From: Oscillospiraceae bacterium
GTDB taxonomy: Bacteria > Bacillota > Clostridia > Oscillospirales > Ruminococcaceae
DNA: 64,000 nucleotides
Reading direction: 5' to 3'
NCBI GenBank assembly: GCA_017848115.1
Contig: JAGAKZ010000028.1
Span: 89,418 to 153,417 of the forward strand
Shown here: positions 1 to 6,505 of the stretch, piece after piece
How the letters are laid out: every line of letters begins with the position of its first letter
How positions within the stretch are numbered: position 1 is the stretch's first letter
Notes under the pieces: model-generated
What the model was told of the DNA's origin: nothing
What the model saw: only the letters and a program-made list of their open reading frames with translations
The model's database searches: none
Made by a program: the position numbers and the translations under genes

Positions 1-347
1 GTAATATGTTCCATACCCTGACTAAGAACAGTCTTTACATGTGCATCGGCAAGCGAATAAAATACAGTCTTTCCTTCTTTACGAAACTTTACAAGACGGG
101 ATTGTTTAAGTACACGAAGCTGATGAGAAATAGCTGATTGCTGCATTCCGAGTATATGAGCTATATCACACACACACATTTCTTCTTTCAGAAGAACAAA
201 TAATATCTTCAATCTCGTTCTGTCACCAAATATTTTGAAAAGTTCTGCAAGGTCAGAAACTATTTCATCTTTTGGCAACTCCCCTGATACCTTCTCAACA
301 ATATTGTCATGTACCTTATTTTCTTCACAAAGCATTTCGTCTTTCAT
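1..347 (-). CDS. ArsR/SmtB-family metal-sensing repressor (3' end beyond window)
   Basis: The reading frame starts at an ATG preceded by GGAAGGAAG and runs off the left edge without a stop (about 115 codons seen). It is a winged-helix ArsR protein: the DNA-reading helix is around QQSAISHQLRVLKQSRLV (residues 69-86). Two metal-site signatures are visible: MCVCD (Cys58, Cys60, Asp61) resembles the alpha3N site of CadC/SmtB, and D101-x-H103-x10-H114 matches the alpha5 zinc site of SmtB/CzrA. Family knowledge says such proteins leave the operator when they bind Zn, Cd or Pb. The target, probably a metal efflux gene, would lie left of the window. The family call is firm; the metal is inferred. Confidence 0.9.
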   Translation of the reverse strand, partial: MKDEMLCEENKVHDNIVEKVSGELPKDEIVSDLAELFKIFGDRTRLKILFVLLKEEMCVCDIAHILGMQQSAISHQLRVLKQSRLVKFRKEGKTVFYSLADAHVKTVLSQGMEHI

Positions 348-406
348 AAAACTTCCTTCCATAACTAGCAGATCAAACTATTTATTTTATACAATAACCT
401 ACTTTA

Positions 407-436
407 TATAATACATTATTATATTATTTTTGTCAA
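407..436 (-). promoter_or_regulatory. Promoter and probable operator of the ArsR gene
   Basis: Read on the minus strand, TTGACA (436-431) and TATTAT (413-408) are 17 bases apart. A perfect inverted repeat, TATAATA-ATG-TATTATA (407-423), covers the -10 region and spacer, the usual place for an ArsR operator. Autoregulation is inferred. Confidence 0.6.
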
Positions 437-462
437 GTTTCAGTGTTATTTTCAAAATTCCA

Positions 463-497
463 CAAAAAACAGCTTCAAAGATGCGAAGCTGTTTTTC
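463..497 (-). terminator. Terminator of the sugar ABC operon
   Basis: Stem AAAAACAGCTTC / GAAGCTGTTTTT (465-476 and 485-496) with a T-run on the minus strand, directly after the permease stop. Confidence 0.8.
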
Positions 498-503
498 TAT
501 ATA

Positions 504-1358
504 TTATTCTTTTACCGCACCTGAAACCATACCGCTGTAGATATATTTCTGAAGCGTTAAAAAGATCGTCAGAGTCGGAATTATACAAACTATGATTCCT
601 GCAAATATGATCTCCCACTTTGCTCCGTACGGACCTATAAATCTGTAAAGTGCTGTAGAAACTACGCCGAGTTCTTCGCTTGGCATATAGAGCTGTGGTG
701 TATAGAAGTTATTGTATATACCAACAAATTTTATGATAAGAACAGTTGCTATAGCCGGTCTTAACAAAGGAAGAATTATCTGAAAATAAATCTTTATATA
801 TGAAGCACCGTCCACTATCGCACTTTCATCAAGAGATACCGATATCTGACTTAAATACTGCATAAATATGTAGATAGAAACTATGTCTGTACCAACATAC
901 AATATAATATTTGACATCATTGTATCATAGAGATTTAACTTGTTTATTATCTGAAAAACAGTTACCTGCATTGAGATGCTTGGTAAAAGCATAGCAACAA
1001 GAAACGCATTTTTTACTGCTCTTGTCAGAATAGAATTGAAACGCTGTACAACAAATGCTGTCATTGTTCCTGTTACTATAGTACCTATACATGAAAATAC
1101 TATGATTATCAATGTATTTTTTAAACCGAGAAGAACCTTACCATTTACAAATGCCGTCTTGTAATTTTCAAAGTTCATTTTTGCCGGAAGTGAAAAAACT
1201 TCAGTTGTCAGATATTCCTTATGTGTCTTGAATGAACCGAGAAGAACGACAACAAGCGGAAATATTACAAGCAGACAACCAAATATCAGAAATGCATATT
1301 TGAGTGCATTCCATATCTTAGCCGACAGGCTGTTGTTATATGTAACTTTTTCATTCAT
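504..1358 (-). CDS. Sugar ABC transporter permease, MalG type
   Basis: This 284-residue inner-membrane permease of the carbohydrate-uptake (CUT1) class has a short cytoplasmic N-terminus, about six membrane segments and the conserved cytoplasmic EAA loop (ESAIVDGASYIKIYFQIILP, residues about 176-196) that contacts the ATPase. It is the last gene of a three-gene operon, 24 bases after the MalF-type partner. No ATPase gene is present; CUT1 systems of this kind usually borrow a shared MsiK-like ATPase. The sugar is not readable from the sequence, but the neighbourhood of cellulases suggests an oligosaccharide. Confidence 0.93.
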   Translation of the reverse strand: MNEKVTYNNSLSAKIWNALKYAFLIFGCLLVIFPLVVVLLGSFKTHKEYLTTEVFSLPAKMNFENYKTAFVNGKVLLGLKNTLIIIVFSCIGTIVTGTMTAFVVQRFNSILTRAVKNAFLVAMLLPSISMQVTVFQIINKLNLYDTMMSNIILYVGTDIVSIYIFMQYLSQISVSLDESAIVDGASYIKIYFQIILPLLRPAIATVLIIKFVGIYNNFYTPQLYMPSEELGVVSTALYRFIGPYGAKWEIIFAGIIVCIIPTLTIFLTLQKYIYSGMVSGAVKE

Positions 1359-1382
1359 AAAAAAATCTGCTCCTTTCTGATA

Positions 1383-2318
1383 TTATGTTTCTTCTTTGAA
1401 GACAGTCTTCTGAATTATTGTTACAACGATGGTTATCGACAAAAGAACCATAGCCATAGCAGAAGCAAGACCTATTTTGTCATAAGTAAATGCTGTTTCT
1501 ATTGTCTTTATTACAAAAGTTGTTGTTCCGTTTTTACCGCCTGTTATGATATACGGAGTTTCAAAAACAGATATTGCACCATTTACTGCAAGTATACACT
1601 GAAGTGCTATTATTGATTTTATGCTTGGAAATACTATATATCTGAATCTCTGCCACGAATTTGCACCATCAAGTTCTGCCGCCTCGTAAACATCTGTATT
1701 TATAGACTGAATAGCACCTATATACATAAGAATATCAAAACCGATATATCTCCAGAGAGAAACAAATACAAGACAGAAATTTGCAGTTTCAGCACCGAGC
1801 CATGTATACGGTTCAACACCAAATACTGAAAGAATACTGTTTAATGTACCCTGAGGTGATACAACACCGTCACCGTTTTTGAAAAAGTTTAAAAATATAA
1901 GCGATACTGCAACGCCGTTCATAAGATACGGGAAAAATAAAACCCCTTTAAAAAAGTTTTTACATCTTAATCTTGAGCACAAAACCGACGCAACCAGCAA
2001 TGCAAGCGCCTGCTGAATAAAAGAACCTATCAGGTAGTATATACTGTTTTTAAACGTCATCAGATAACTGCTGTCAGAAAAAATAGTTTTGTAGTTATCA
2101 AGTCCGACCCATTCTATATCAGTTCCCAGCTGTGAACGTTTCTGAAAACTGTATACTACCATATTTGCAGCCGGTACAAATGTAAACAGAATAAGAAGTG
2201 CCACCGGTATAAGTAAAAACACTATACTTGTTATTGCTTTCTGTCCGTCATAACTCTGTATCCACTGTTTTGCGGTTTTTTTACTCTTTTTTCCTGATAC
2301 AGTAAGTAAATCGTCCAT
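1383..2318 (-). CDS. Sugar ABC transporter permease, MalF type
   Basis: A 311-residue permease with a cytoplasmic N-terminal tail, about six transmembrane segments and the EAA motif EAAELDGANSWQRFRYIVFP (residues about 222-241). A GGGAGG ribosome site lies just before the ATG. It pairs with the downstream MalG-type protein and the upstream binding protein to form the importer. Expression relative to the binding protein is probably lowered by the hairpin at 2361-2396. Confidence 0.93.
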   Translation of the reverse strand: MDDLLTVSGKKSKKTAKQWIQSYDGQKAITSIVFLLIPVALLILFTFVPAANMVVYSFQKRSQLGTDIEWVGLDNYKTIFSDSSYLMTFKNSIYYLIGSFIQQALALLVASVLCSRLRCKNFFKGVLFFPYLMNGVAVSLIFLNFFKNGDGVVSPQGTLNSILSVFGVEPYTWLGAETANFCLVFVSLWRYIGFDILMYIGAIQSINTDVYEAAELDGANSWQRFRYIVFPSIKSIIALQCILAVNGAISVFETPYIITGGKNGTTTFVIKTIETAFTYDKIGLASAMAMVLLSITIVVTIIQKTVFKEET

Positions 2319-2360
2319 ACAAATCCTCCCTTTGAAATAAATGATTGCTAATTTTGCTCA

Positions 2361-2396
2361 AAAAAGGAGAGGATACGAAAACCTCTCCCCTTTTTC
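2361..2396 (-). terminator. Attenuating terminator between binding protein and permeases
   Basis: On the minus strand GGAGAGG-loop-CCTCTCC is followed by TTTTTT. It sits between the binding-protein gene and the two permeases. Such hairpins commonly let the binding protein be made in excess. Confidence 0.75.
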
Positions 2397-2415
2397 TTGC
2401 TTGTATATTGCTATA

Positions 2416-3825
2416 TTATCCTAAAACTGAATCTCTTGTTGCATTCCATTTTTTATTTATTTCATCAGCGATCTTCTTGAATCCTTCATCGCCCTCGCCT
2501 CTGAATGCAGCTTCGCAGAGTCTTACCTTGAAGTTTGCAGAATCCTGGAGATAGAAACCTACTTCTGATTCCTGATCTATCTGATCCCATACACCTACCA
2601 GATCTTCAGGAGCAGCATCAGATACAAAAAGTTCTACATTTTCAAAAGCTTCAAGGTATTCAGGCATCTCACTGCCCTTTACTGTCTGAACATAACCTTC
2701 ATTGTAAGCTATATTTGAATCTTCAACGTACCATTCAATATAAAGTTTACCAAGATCCTTCTGCTCTGAATGAATATTTATACCCATATTGTAGTCAGGA
2801 GCACTTTCTGCGTACTGAACACCGTTTACTGAAATAGGGCATGGCATATATCCTATATTTGCAGGGTCATCACCATTGGTTTCTGCTACCTCCTGGAACT
2901 GTGTAACAGCCCATGAACCCATACACATTGTAGCGATAGTGCCACTGCCTATAGCAGCCTTTGAACCTTCCCAGTCAGTAGTGTTAGGGTCAACTTCTAT
3001 AAGTGTAGGATCTGAAAATACATCATACATCAGTTTGAATACTTTGTAATGAGCCGAATCCTCTGCAAATACATCTTTCTTTTCTGCAAGAAGTTCATTT
3101 GTATAGTTGGAGTTACCAGATGCAGAATTTACAAGACTGGTCCACTGTGCAAGAGCCCATGTGTCTTTGAAATTTGTATAGTAAGGAATAGCATCTGTAT
3201 TGTCTCTGATTTTTTCAAGACATTCTATAAATTCTTCTTCTGTCTTAGGAAGAGTAGTGATCCCAGCTTCTTCCCATGTAGCCTTGTTGTAGCAAAGTCC
3301 GCCTGCTATAGAACCACCAATGGCAACACCGTATACTGTGTCATCGTACATTTTCTGATTTGCCCAGTTGTACTTTGCGTCCATTTCTTCATATGTACCG
3401 AGCGGTTCAAAATATGTACCAAGGTCTTTTACCTTTACTGTATCGGGAATCATAAGTACGTCGCCGTAGTCATCGGTACTCATCATTGTGGAAACATCAC
3501 TTGCGTAATCTGTAAATCCCTGATACTCTACCTTACAGTTGTACTTTTCTTCAAATTCTTTTGTCACTTCTTTAAGTGAGCCGTCTTCTATTCTGTCTGT
3601 TCTGTGTGTAAGAACTTTGAGAGTAGCACCGCCAAAATCATTACCGTCGGTTTTTTCTTCACTGTTGCCATCATCTTTGGACTCATCCGCATTTGATGAA
3701 TTATTGCTTGCCGTTGAAGAAGAACCTGTTTTTTCCTCATCGCCACCACAACTTGTAAATGATGCCATACAACCTGTTACCATTGTCAATGCAAAAAGCA
3801 TAGATACGATTTTCTTAATTTTCAT
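2416..3825 (-). CDS. Extracellular solute-binding lipoprotein, family 1 (sugar)
   Basis: The mature protein is a membrane-anchored sugar receptor for the two downstream permeases. The start chosen is the second Met of an MVM stretch because AAAGGTG sits 7 bases before it; the first ATG would overlap the ribosome site. The signal peptide ends in SFTSC-GG, a lipobox with Cys26. A Ser/Asn/Asp/Glu-rich linker (about residues 28-62) precedes the binding fold, which begins near GATLKVLTHRTDR. Family 1 receptors bind mono- or oligosaccharides; the ligand is unknown. Confidence 0.92.
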   Translation of the reverse strand: MKIKKIVSMLFALTMVTGCMASFTSCGGDEEKTGSSSTASNNSSNADESKDDGNSEEKTDGNDFGGATLKVLTHRTDRIEDGSLKEVTKEFEEKYNCKVEYQGFTDYASDVSTMMSTDDYGDVLMIPDTVKVKDLGTYFEPLGTYEEMDAKYNWANQKMYDDTVYGVAIGGSIAGGLCYNKATWEEAGITTLPKTEEEFIECLEKIRDNTDAIPYYTNFKDTWALAQWTSLVNSASGNSNYTNELLAEKKDVFAEDSAHYKVFKLMYDVFSDPTLIEVDPNTTDWEGSKAAIGSGTIATMCMGSWAVTQFQEVAETNGDDPANIGYMPCPISVNGVQYAESAPDYNMGINIHSEQKDLGKLYIEWYVEDSNIAYNEGYVQTVKGSEMPEYLEAFENVELFVSDAAPEDLVGVWDQIDQESEVGFYLQDSANFKVRLCEAAFRGEGDEGFKKIADEINKKWNATRDSVLG

Positions 3826-3889
3826 AACCATTCACCTTTTCAATCTTCTTAAATTTCAGTTTTGTTAAGTATAATTAATTACTATATTA

Positions 3890-3918
3890 ATTATAATTTG
3901 ATTTTATTAACTTGTCAA
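3890..3918 (-). promoter_or_regulatory. Promoter of the sugar ABC operon
   Basis: Minus-strand TTGACA (3918-3913), 17-base spacer, TATAAT (3895-3890). Just upstream, TAAACCGTTTA (3933-3943) is a near-perfect palindrome resembling LacI-family operators; that reading is tentative. Confidence 0.75.
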
Positions 3919-4063
3919 CTGTTTGTATAATATAAACCGTTTAAAAAAATAAAATTGTTTACTCTGACTGTTTATAATTAAAATTATAGTTCATATTAAC
4001 CATAGAATTTTATCAAATCAAGTATGTTTTATACTATTACGTCAATAAATGTATCAGGTGCGC

Positions 4064-4108
4064 AAAAAAACATCTCACTTAAATATTAAAAAATATTTAA
4101 GTGAGATG
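4064..4108 (-). terminator. Terminator of the DNA glycosylase gene
   Basis: A perfect 17-base stem (4071-4087 with 4092-4108) with a four-base loop is followed on the minus strand by seven Ts. It ends the gene at 4142. Confidence 0.85.
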
Positions 4109-4141
4109 TTCATGAATTCGAAAGTTAAATTAAGTAAAAAA

Positions 4142-4954
4142 TTATTTTTCAAGTAAATGACTGTTGTTTCTTACATAATGGAACAGATACTGTTGTGCTA
4201 TACCCTCATAACCTTTTGTACATTCAGGCATTCCGTCAGGATAAAAGTTCGCCATAACTTTCTTTATCCATACATCGACAGGAAAAGCTTCTGTCCGATA
4301 CATTCCAAAAAGCAGTACACAATCTGCAACTTTCGGACCTACACCCTTTATTTTCATAAGTTGTTTTTTAGCTTCCTCATACGGCATTTTTCTTATGCTG
4401 TCAAGGTCAGTTTCACCTGATAAAACTTTTTGTACAGCATCTATTATATATCCTGCCCGAAATCCTGCACGTAAAAAAGCAAGGCTTTCGGGTGTTTCTT
4501 TAGCCAGTGCCTCAGGAGACGGAAATCCATCGTATTTTTCACACATTCTTGATATTATGCCTTTTATTCTCGGTATATTGTTATTCTGTGATATTATAAA
4601 AGAACACAACGCTTCCCATGAGTCCTGTCTTAAAAGTCTTATCCCACCTGCAAAATCACATGCATTTTTTAATATGTCATCTTCAGAAAACCTTTTTTTC
4701 AGCACGGAATAATCAGTGTCCAGATCAAAATAAACAGACCATATATTCAGAAAATCTTCCTCATTTGTATTTTTAAAAACTATAACATTTTCTTTTTTAT
4801 GATATAGTTCAAGATATCTGTCAAGATAGTAACCGCTCCAGATACCGTTGTCATCACATTTCCATCTGAATGCCTGTCCGCAGTCAAGAGTCTGTGCCAG
4901 GTCAAAATCCTCCTGATAAAGCACTATATCTCCCTGTATCGCTTCATACTTCAT
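4142..4954 (-). CDS. ogg: 8-oxoguanine DNA glycosylase/AP lyase (OGG1-type)
   Basis: A 270-residue cytoplasmic base-excision repair enzyme. The N-terminal OGG domain (LDCGQAFRWK, about residues 24-33) is followed by the helix-hairpin-helix-GPD domain with GVGPKVADCVLLF, which carries the catalytic Lys, and FPVDVWIKKV, which carries the catalytic Asp. The length is close to that of bacterial and eukaryotic OGG1-type enzymes. It is a single gene with its own terminator. The sequence cannot prove the substrate; a broader 8-oxoG/alkyl-purine range is possible. Confidence 0.9.
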   Translation of the reverse strand: MKYEAIQGDIVLYQEDFDLAQTLDCGQAFRWKCDDNGIWSGYYLDRYLELYHKKENVIVFKNTNEEDFLNIWSVYFDLDTDYSVLKKRFSEDDILKNACDFAGGIRLLRQDSWEALCSFIISQNNNIPRIKGIISRMCEKYDGFPSPEALAKETPESLAFLRAGFRAGYIIDAVQKVLSGETDLDSIRKMPYEEAKKQLMKIKGVGPKVADCVLLFGMYRTEAFPVDVWIKKVMANFYPDGMPECTKGYEGIAQQYLFHYVRNNSHLLEK

Positions 4955-5015
4955 AAATCTGTTCCTTTCTGTACATATAATGTATAATCATTATTTTTTA
5001 TTATACCATATAAAA

Positions 5016-5175
5016 TTTTCAACATCAATCTACAAGGAAAAAATAAACATTAAACATTACTAACATTTTAACAACATTGAATTTTCCACCGTTTCAACAT
5101 AGTTTTCAACATTCATTTGATAACTTATCAACATTTGAATCAGATTTATTCAACATTTCAACAGACTTTTCAACC
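5016..5175 (+). repeat. Cluster of DnaA-box-like nonamers (TTWTCAACA)
   Basis: Eight related nonamers in 160 bases, all in one orientation: starts at 5016, 5082, 5091, 5103, 5125, 5147, 5155 and 5167. The best, TTATCAACA (5125-5133), differs from the consensus DnaA box TTATCCACA at one position. Several spacings are 12 or 22 bases, close to whole helical turns. The stretch has no gene. A role as a DnaA-binding or titration site is inferred. Confidence 0.45.
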
Positions 5176-5268
5176 GTAACTGTTCAAAAATATATTATGA
5201 AAATCTGAATAAATTTATGCCATATGTCAATAATCTGTTCGTAAAACATTTTTTCAGAGGTGACATTT

Positions 5269-5535
5269 ATGTTAAAAGGTGTAAACAAAAAGGTTATAGA
5301 AGTAAACGATACAGGAAATATGTATTTTGAAAAGGCGATACTCTATGTTCGTCCCAAAATGCTCACACTTCCGCAAAAACATCTTATGAAAGAAGCAAAG
5401 TATTATTTAAACGAAAATCTTCCCATATACGATCACAACGAAGAAAAATTTCTCAGAATAAAACGCTTTGCCGTTACAAGCGCTCTTTTCTGCGTTATAC
5501 TCTCTACAATAATAGTCGGACTTATGTGCAGATAA
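5269..5535 (+). CDS. Small membrane protein of unknown function
   Basis: An 88-residue protein that I do not recognise. AGAGGTGA precedes the ATG at a normal distance, favouring this start over an upstream in-frame GTG that overlaps the ribosome site. Residues 1-62 are charged and probably cytoplasmic; a single transmembrane helix (FAVTSALFCVILSTIIVGLM) ends the chain, with only two residues beyond it, the pattern of a tail-anchored protein. It stands alone between the DnaA-box-like cluster and rlmB. Confidence 0.7.
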   Translation: MLKGVNKKVIEVNDTGNMYFEKAILYVRPKMLTLPQKHLMKEAKYYLNENLPIYDHNEEKFLRIKRFAVTSALFCVILSTIIVGLMCR

Positions 5536-5633
5536 AAAATATCTGTGATCAGCTATAAACGACGTATTTACAGTCATAAACATTTTTGCCAATAAAATAA
5601 TTTCAGATTTTTAATTTTTTATCATCAAAACCA

Positions 5634-5662
5634 TTGTTTTTTACGCCACAAAATGATATAAT
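5634..5662 (+). promoter_or_regulatory. Promoter of rlmB operon
   Basis: TTGTTT (5634-5639), 17-base spacer, TATAAT (5657-5662), about 65 bases before the chosen rlmB start. Confidence 0.65.
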
Positions 5663-5728
5663 TAAAATTATTATGTGGTATATCAGAAAAACAAAAAAAT
5701 TTTTTTAAAAGTGGGAATCAATTTTAAA

Positions 5729-6496
5729 ATGAATGATAAAAAAAATTATCAGAACAACAATAACGCCGAAGATGACAATATCATATTCGGAAAAAATCCT
5801 GTGATGGAAGCATTGAAGTCAGGACAACCGATAAACAGTATATATATATCGGGAAGCGGTTCTCTTTTCAGTAAAATTTCATCTATGGCAAAAGAAAACG
5901 GCATTGTAGTAAAAAATGTCGATGACAAAAAACTTCATCAGATGTGTGGTTCTGTAGCACATCAGGGTGTTGTTGCCGCATGCGCTTGTGCAGAATACTC
6001 CACAGTTGAGGATATACTTGAAAACGCAAGAAAAAAAGGCAAAGATCCTTTTATCATAATCTGCGATGAGATAGAAGATCCTCACAATCTTGGGGCAATA
6101 ATAAGAACTGCGGAAGCTGCCGGTGCTGACGGCATAATAATTCCTAAAAGAAGAAGCGCCGCACTCACACCTACTGTTTACAAAACTTCAGCAGGTGCAG
6201 CAAGCTGGATACCGGTTGCTCGTGTGCCAAATCTTGTTTCTTCTATGGAATATCTTAAATCACAGAACATATGGATATACGGGACAGACGCTTCGGGGGC
6301 GGACTATACCACTACTGATCTCAGAGGCGGTATAGCATTTGTAATAGGGTCTGAGGGATATGGAATGGGAAAACTGGTAAAGGAAAAGTGCGATTTTCTG
6401 GTAAGTCTTCCTATGGCAGGACACGTAAATTCTCTTAACGCTTCAGTTGCCGCAGGCATATTTATGTATGAAGCGGTAAGGCAAAGAAACAAATAA
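5729..6496 (+). CDS. rlmB: 23S rRNA (guanosine-2'-O-)-methyltransferase, TrmH/SpoU family
   Basis: A 255-residue SPOUT methyltransferase that uses S-adenosylmethionine to methylate a 23S rRNA ribose. The N-terminal substrate-binding domain starts at IIFGKNPVMEALKSG. The three SPOUT motifs are clear: HNLGAIIRTAEAAGADGII, FVIGSEGYGM and SLNASVAAGIFMYE, which form the C-terminal knot. The ATG at 5729 is preferred; an upstream in-frame GTG at 5675 would add 18 residues and lies too near the promoter. The next gene starts 9 bases after the stop, so the two are probably co-transcribed. The exact G2251 target is assumed from family. Confidence 0.9.
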   Translation: MNDKKNYQNNNNAEDDNIIFGKNPVMEALKSGQPINSIYISGSGSLFSKISSMAKENGIVVKNVDDKKLHQMCGSVAHQGVVAACACAEYSTVEDILENARKKGKDPFIIICDEIEDPHNLGAIIRTAEAAGADGIIIPKRRSAALTPTVYKTSAGAASWIPVARVPNLVSSMEYLKSQNIWIYGTDASGADYTTTDLRGGIAFVIGSEGYGMGKLVKEKCDFLVSLPMAGHVNSLNASVAAGIFMYEAVRQRNK

Positions 6497-6505
6497 GGAG
6501 GAGTC

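Noticed and set aside
3049-3579. 176-codon frame antisense to the solute-binding protein
   Set aside because: Cys/Phe-rich antisense shadow, no start signals.
5016-5175. CRISPR-like array
   Set aside because: The repeated unit is only nine bases, spacing is irregular and no cas genes are near; DnaA-box-like sites explain it better.
5016-5175. Chromosomal replication origin (oriC)
   Set aside because: No dnaA, dnaN, rpmH or gyrase genes nearby and no A/T-rich unwinding repeat; a secondary cluster is the safer reading.
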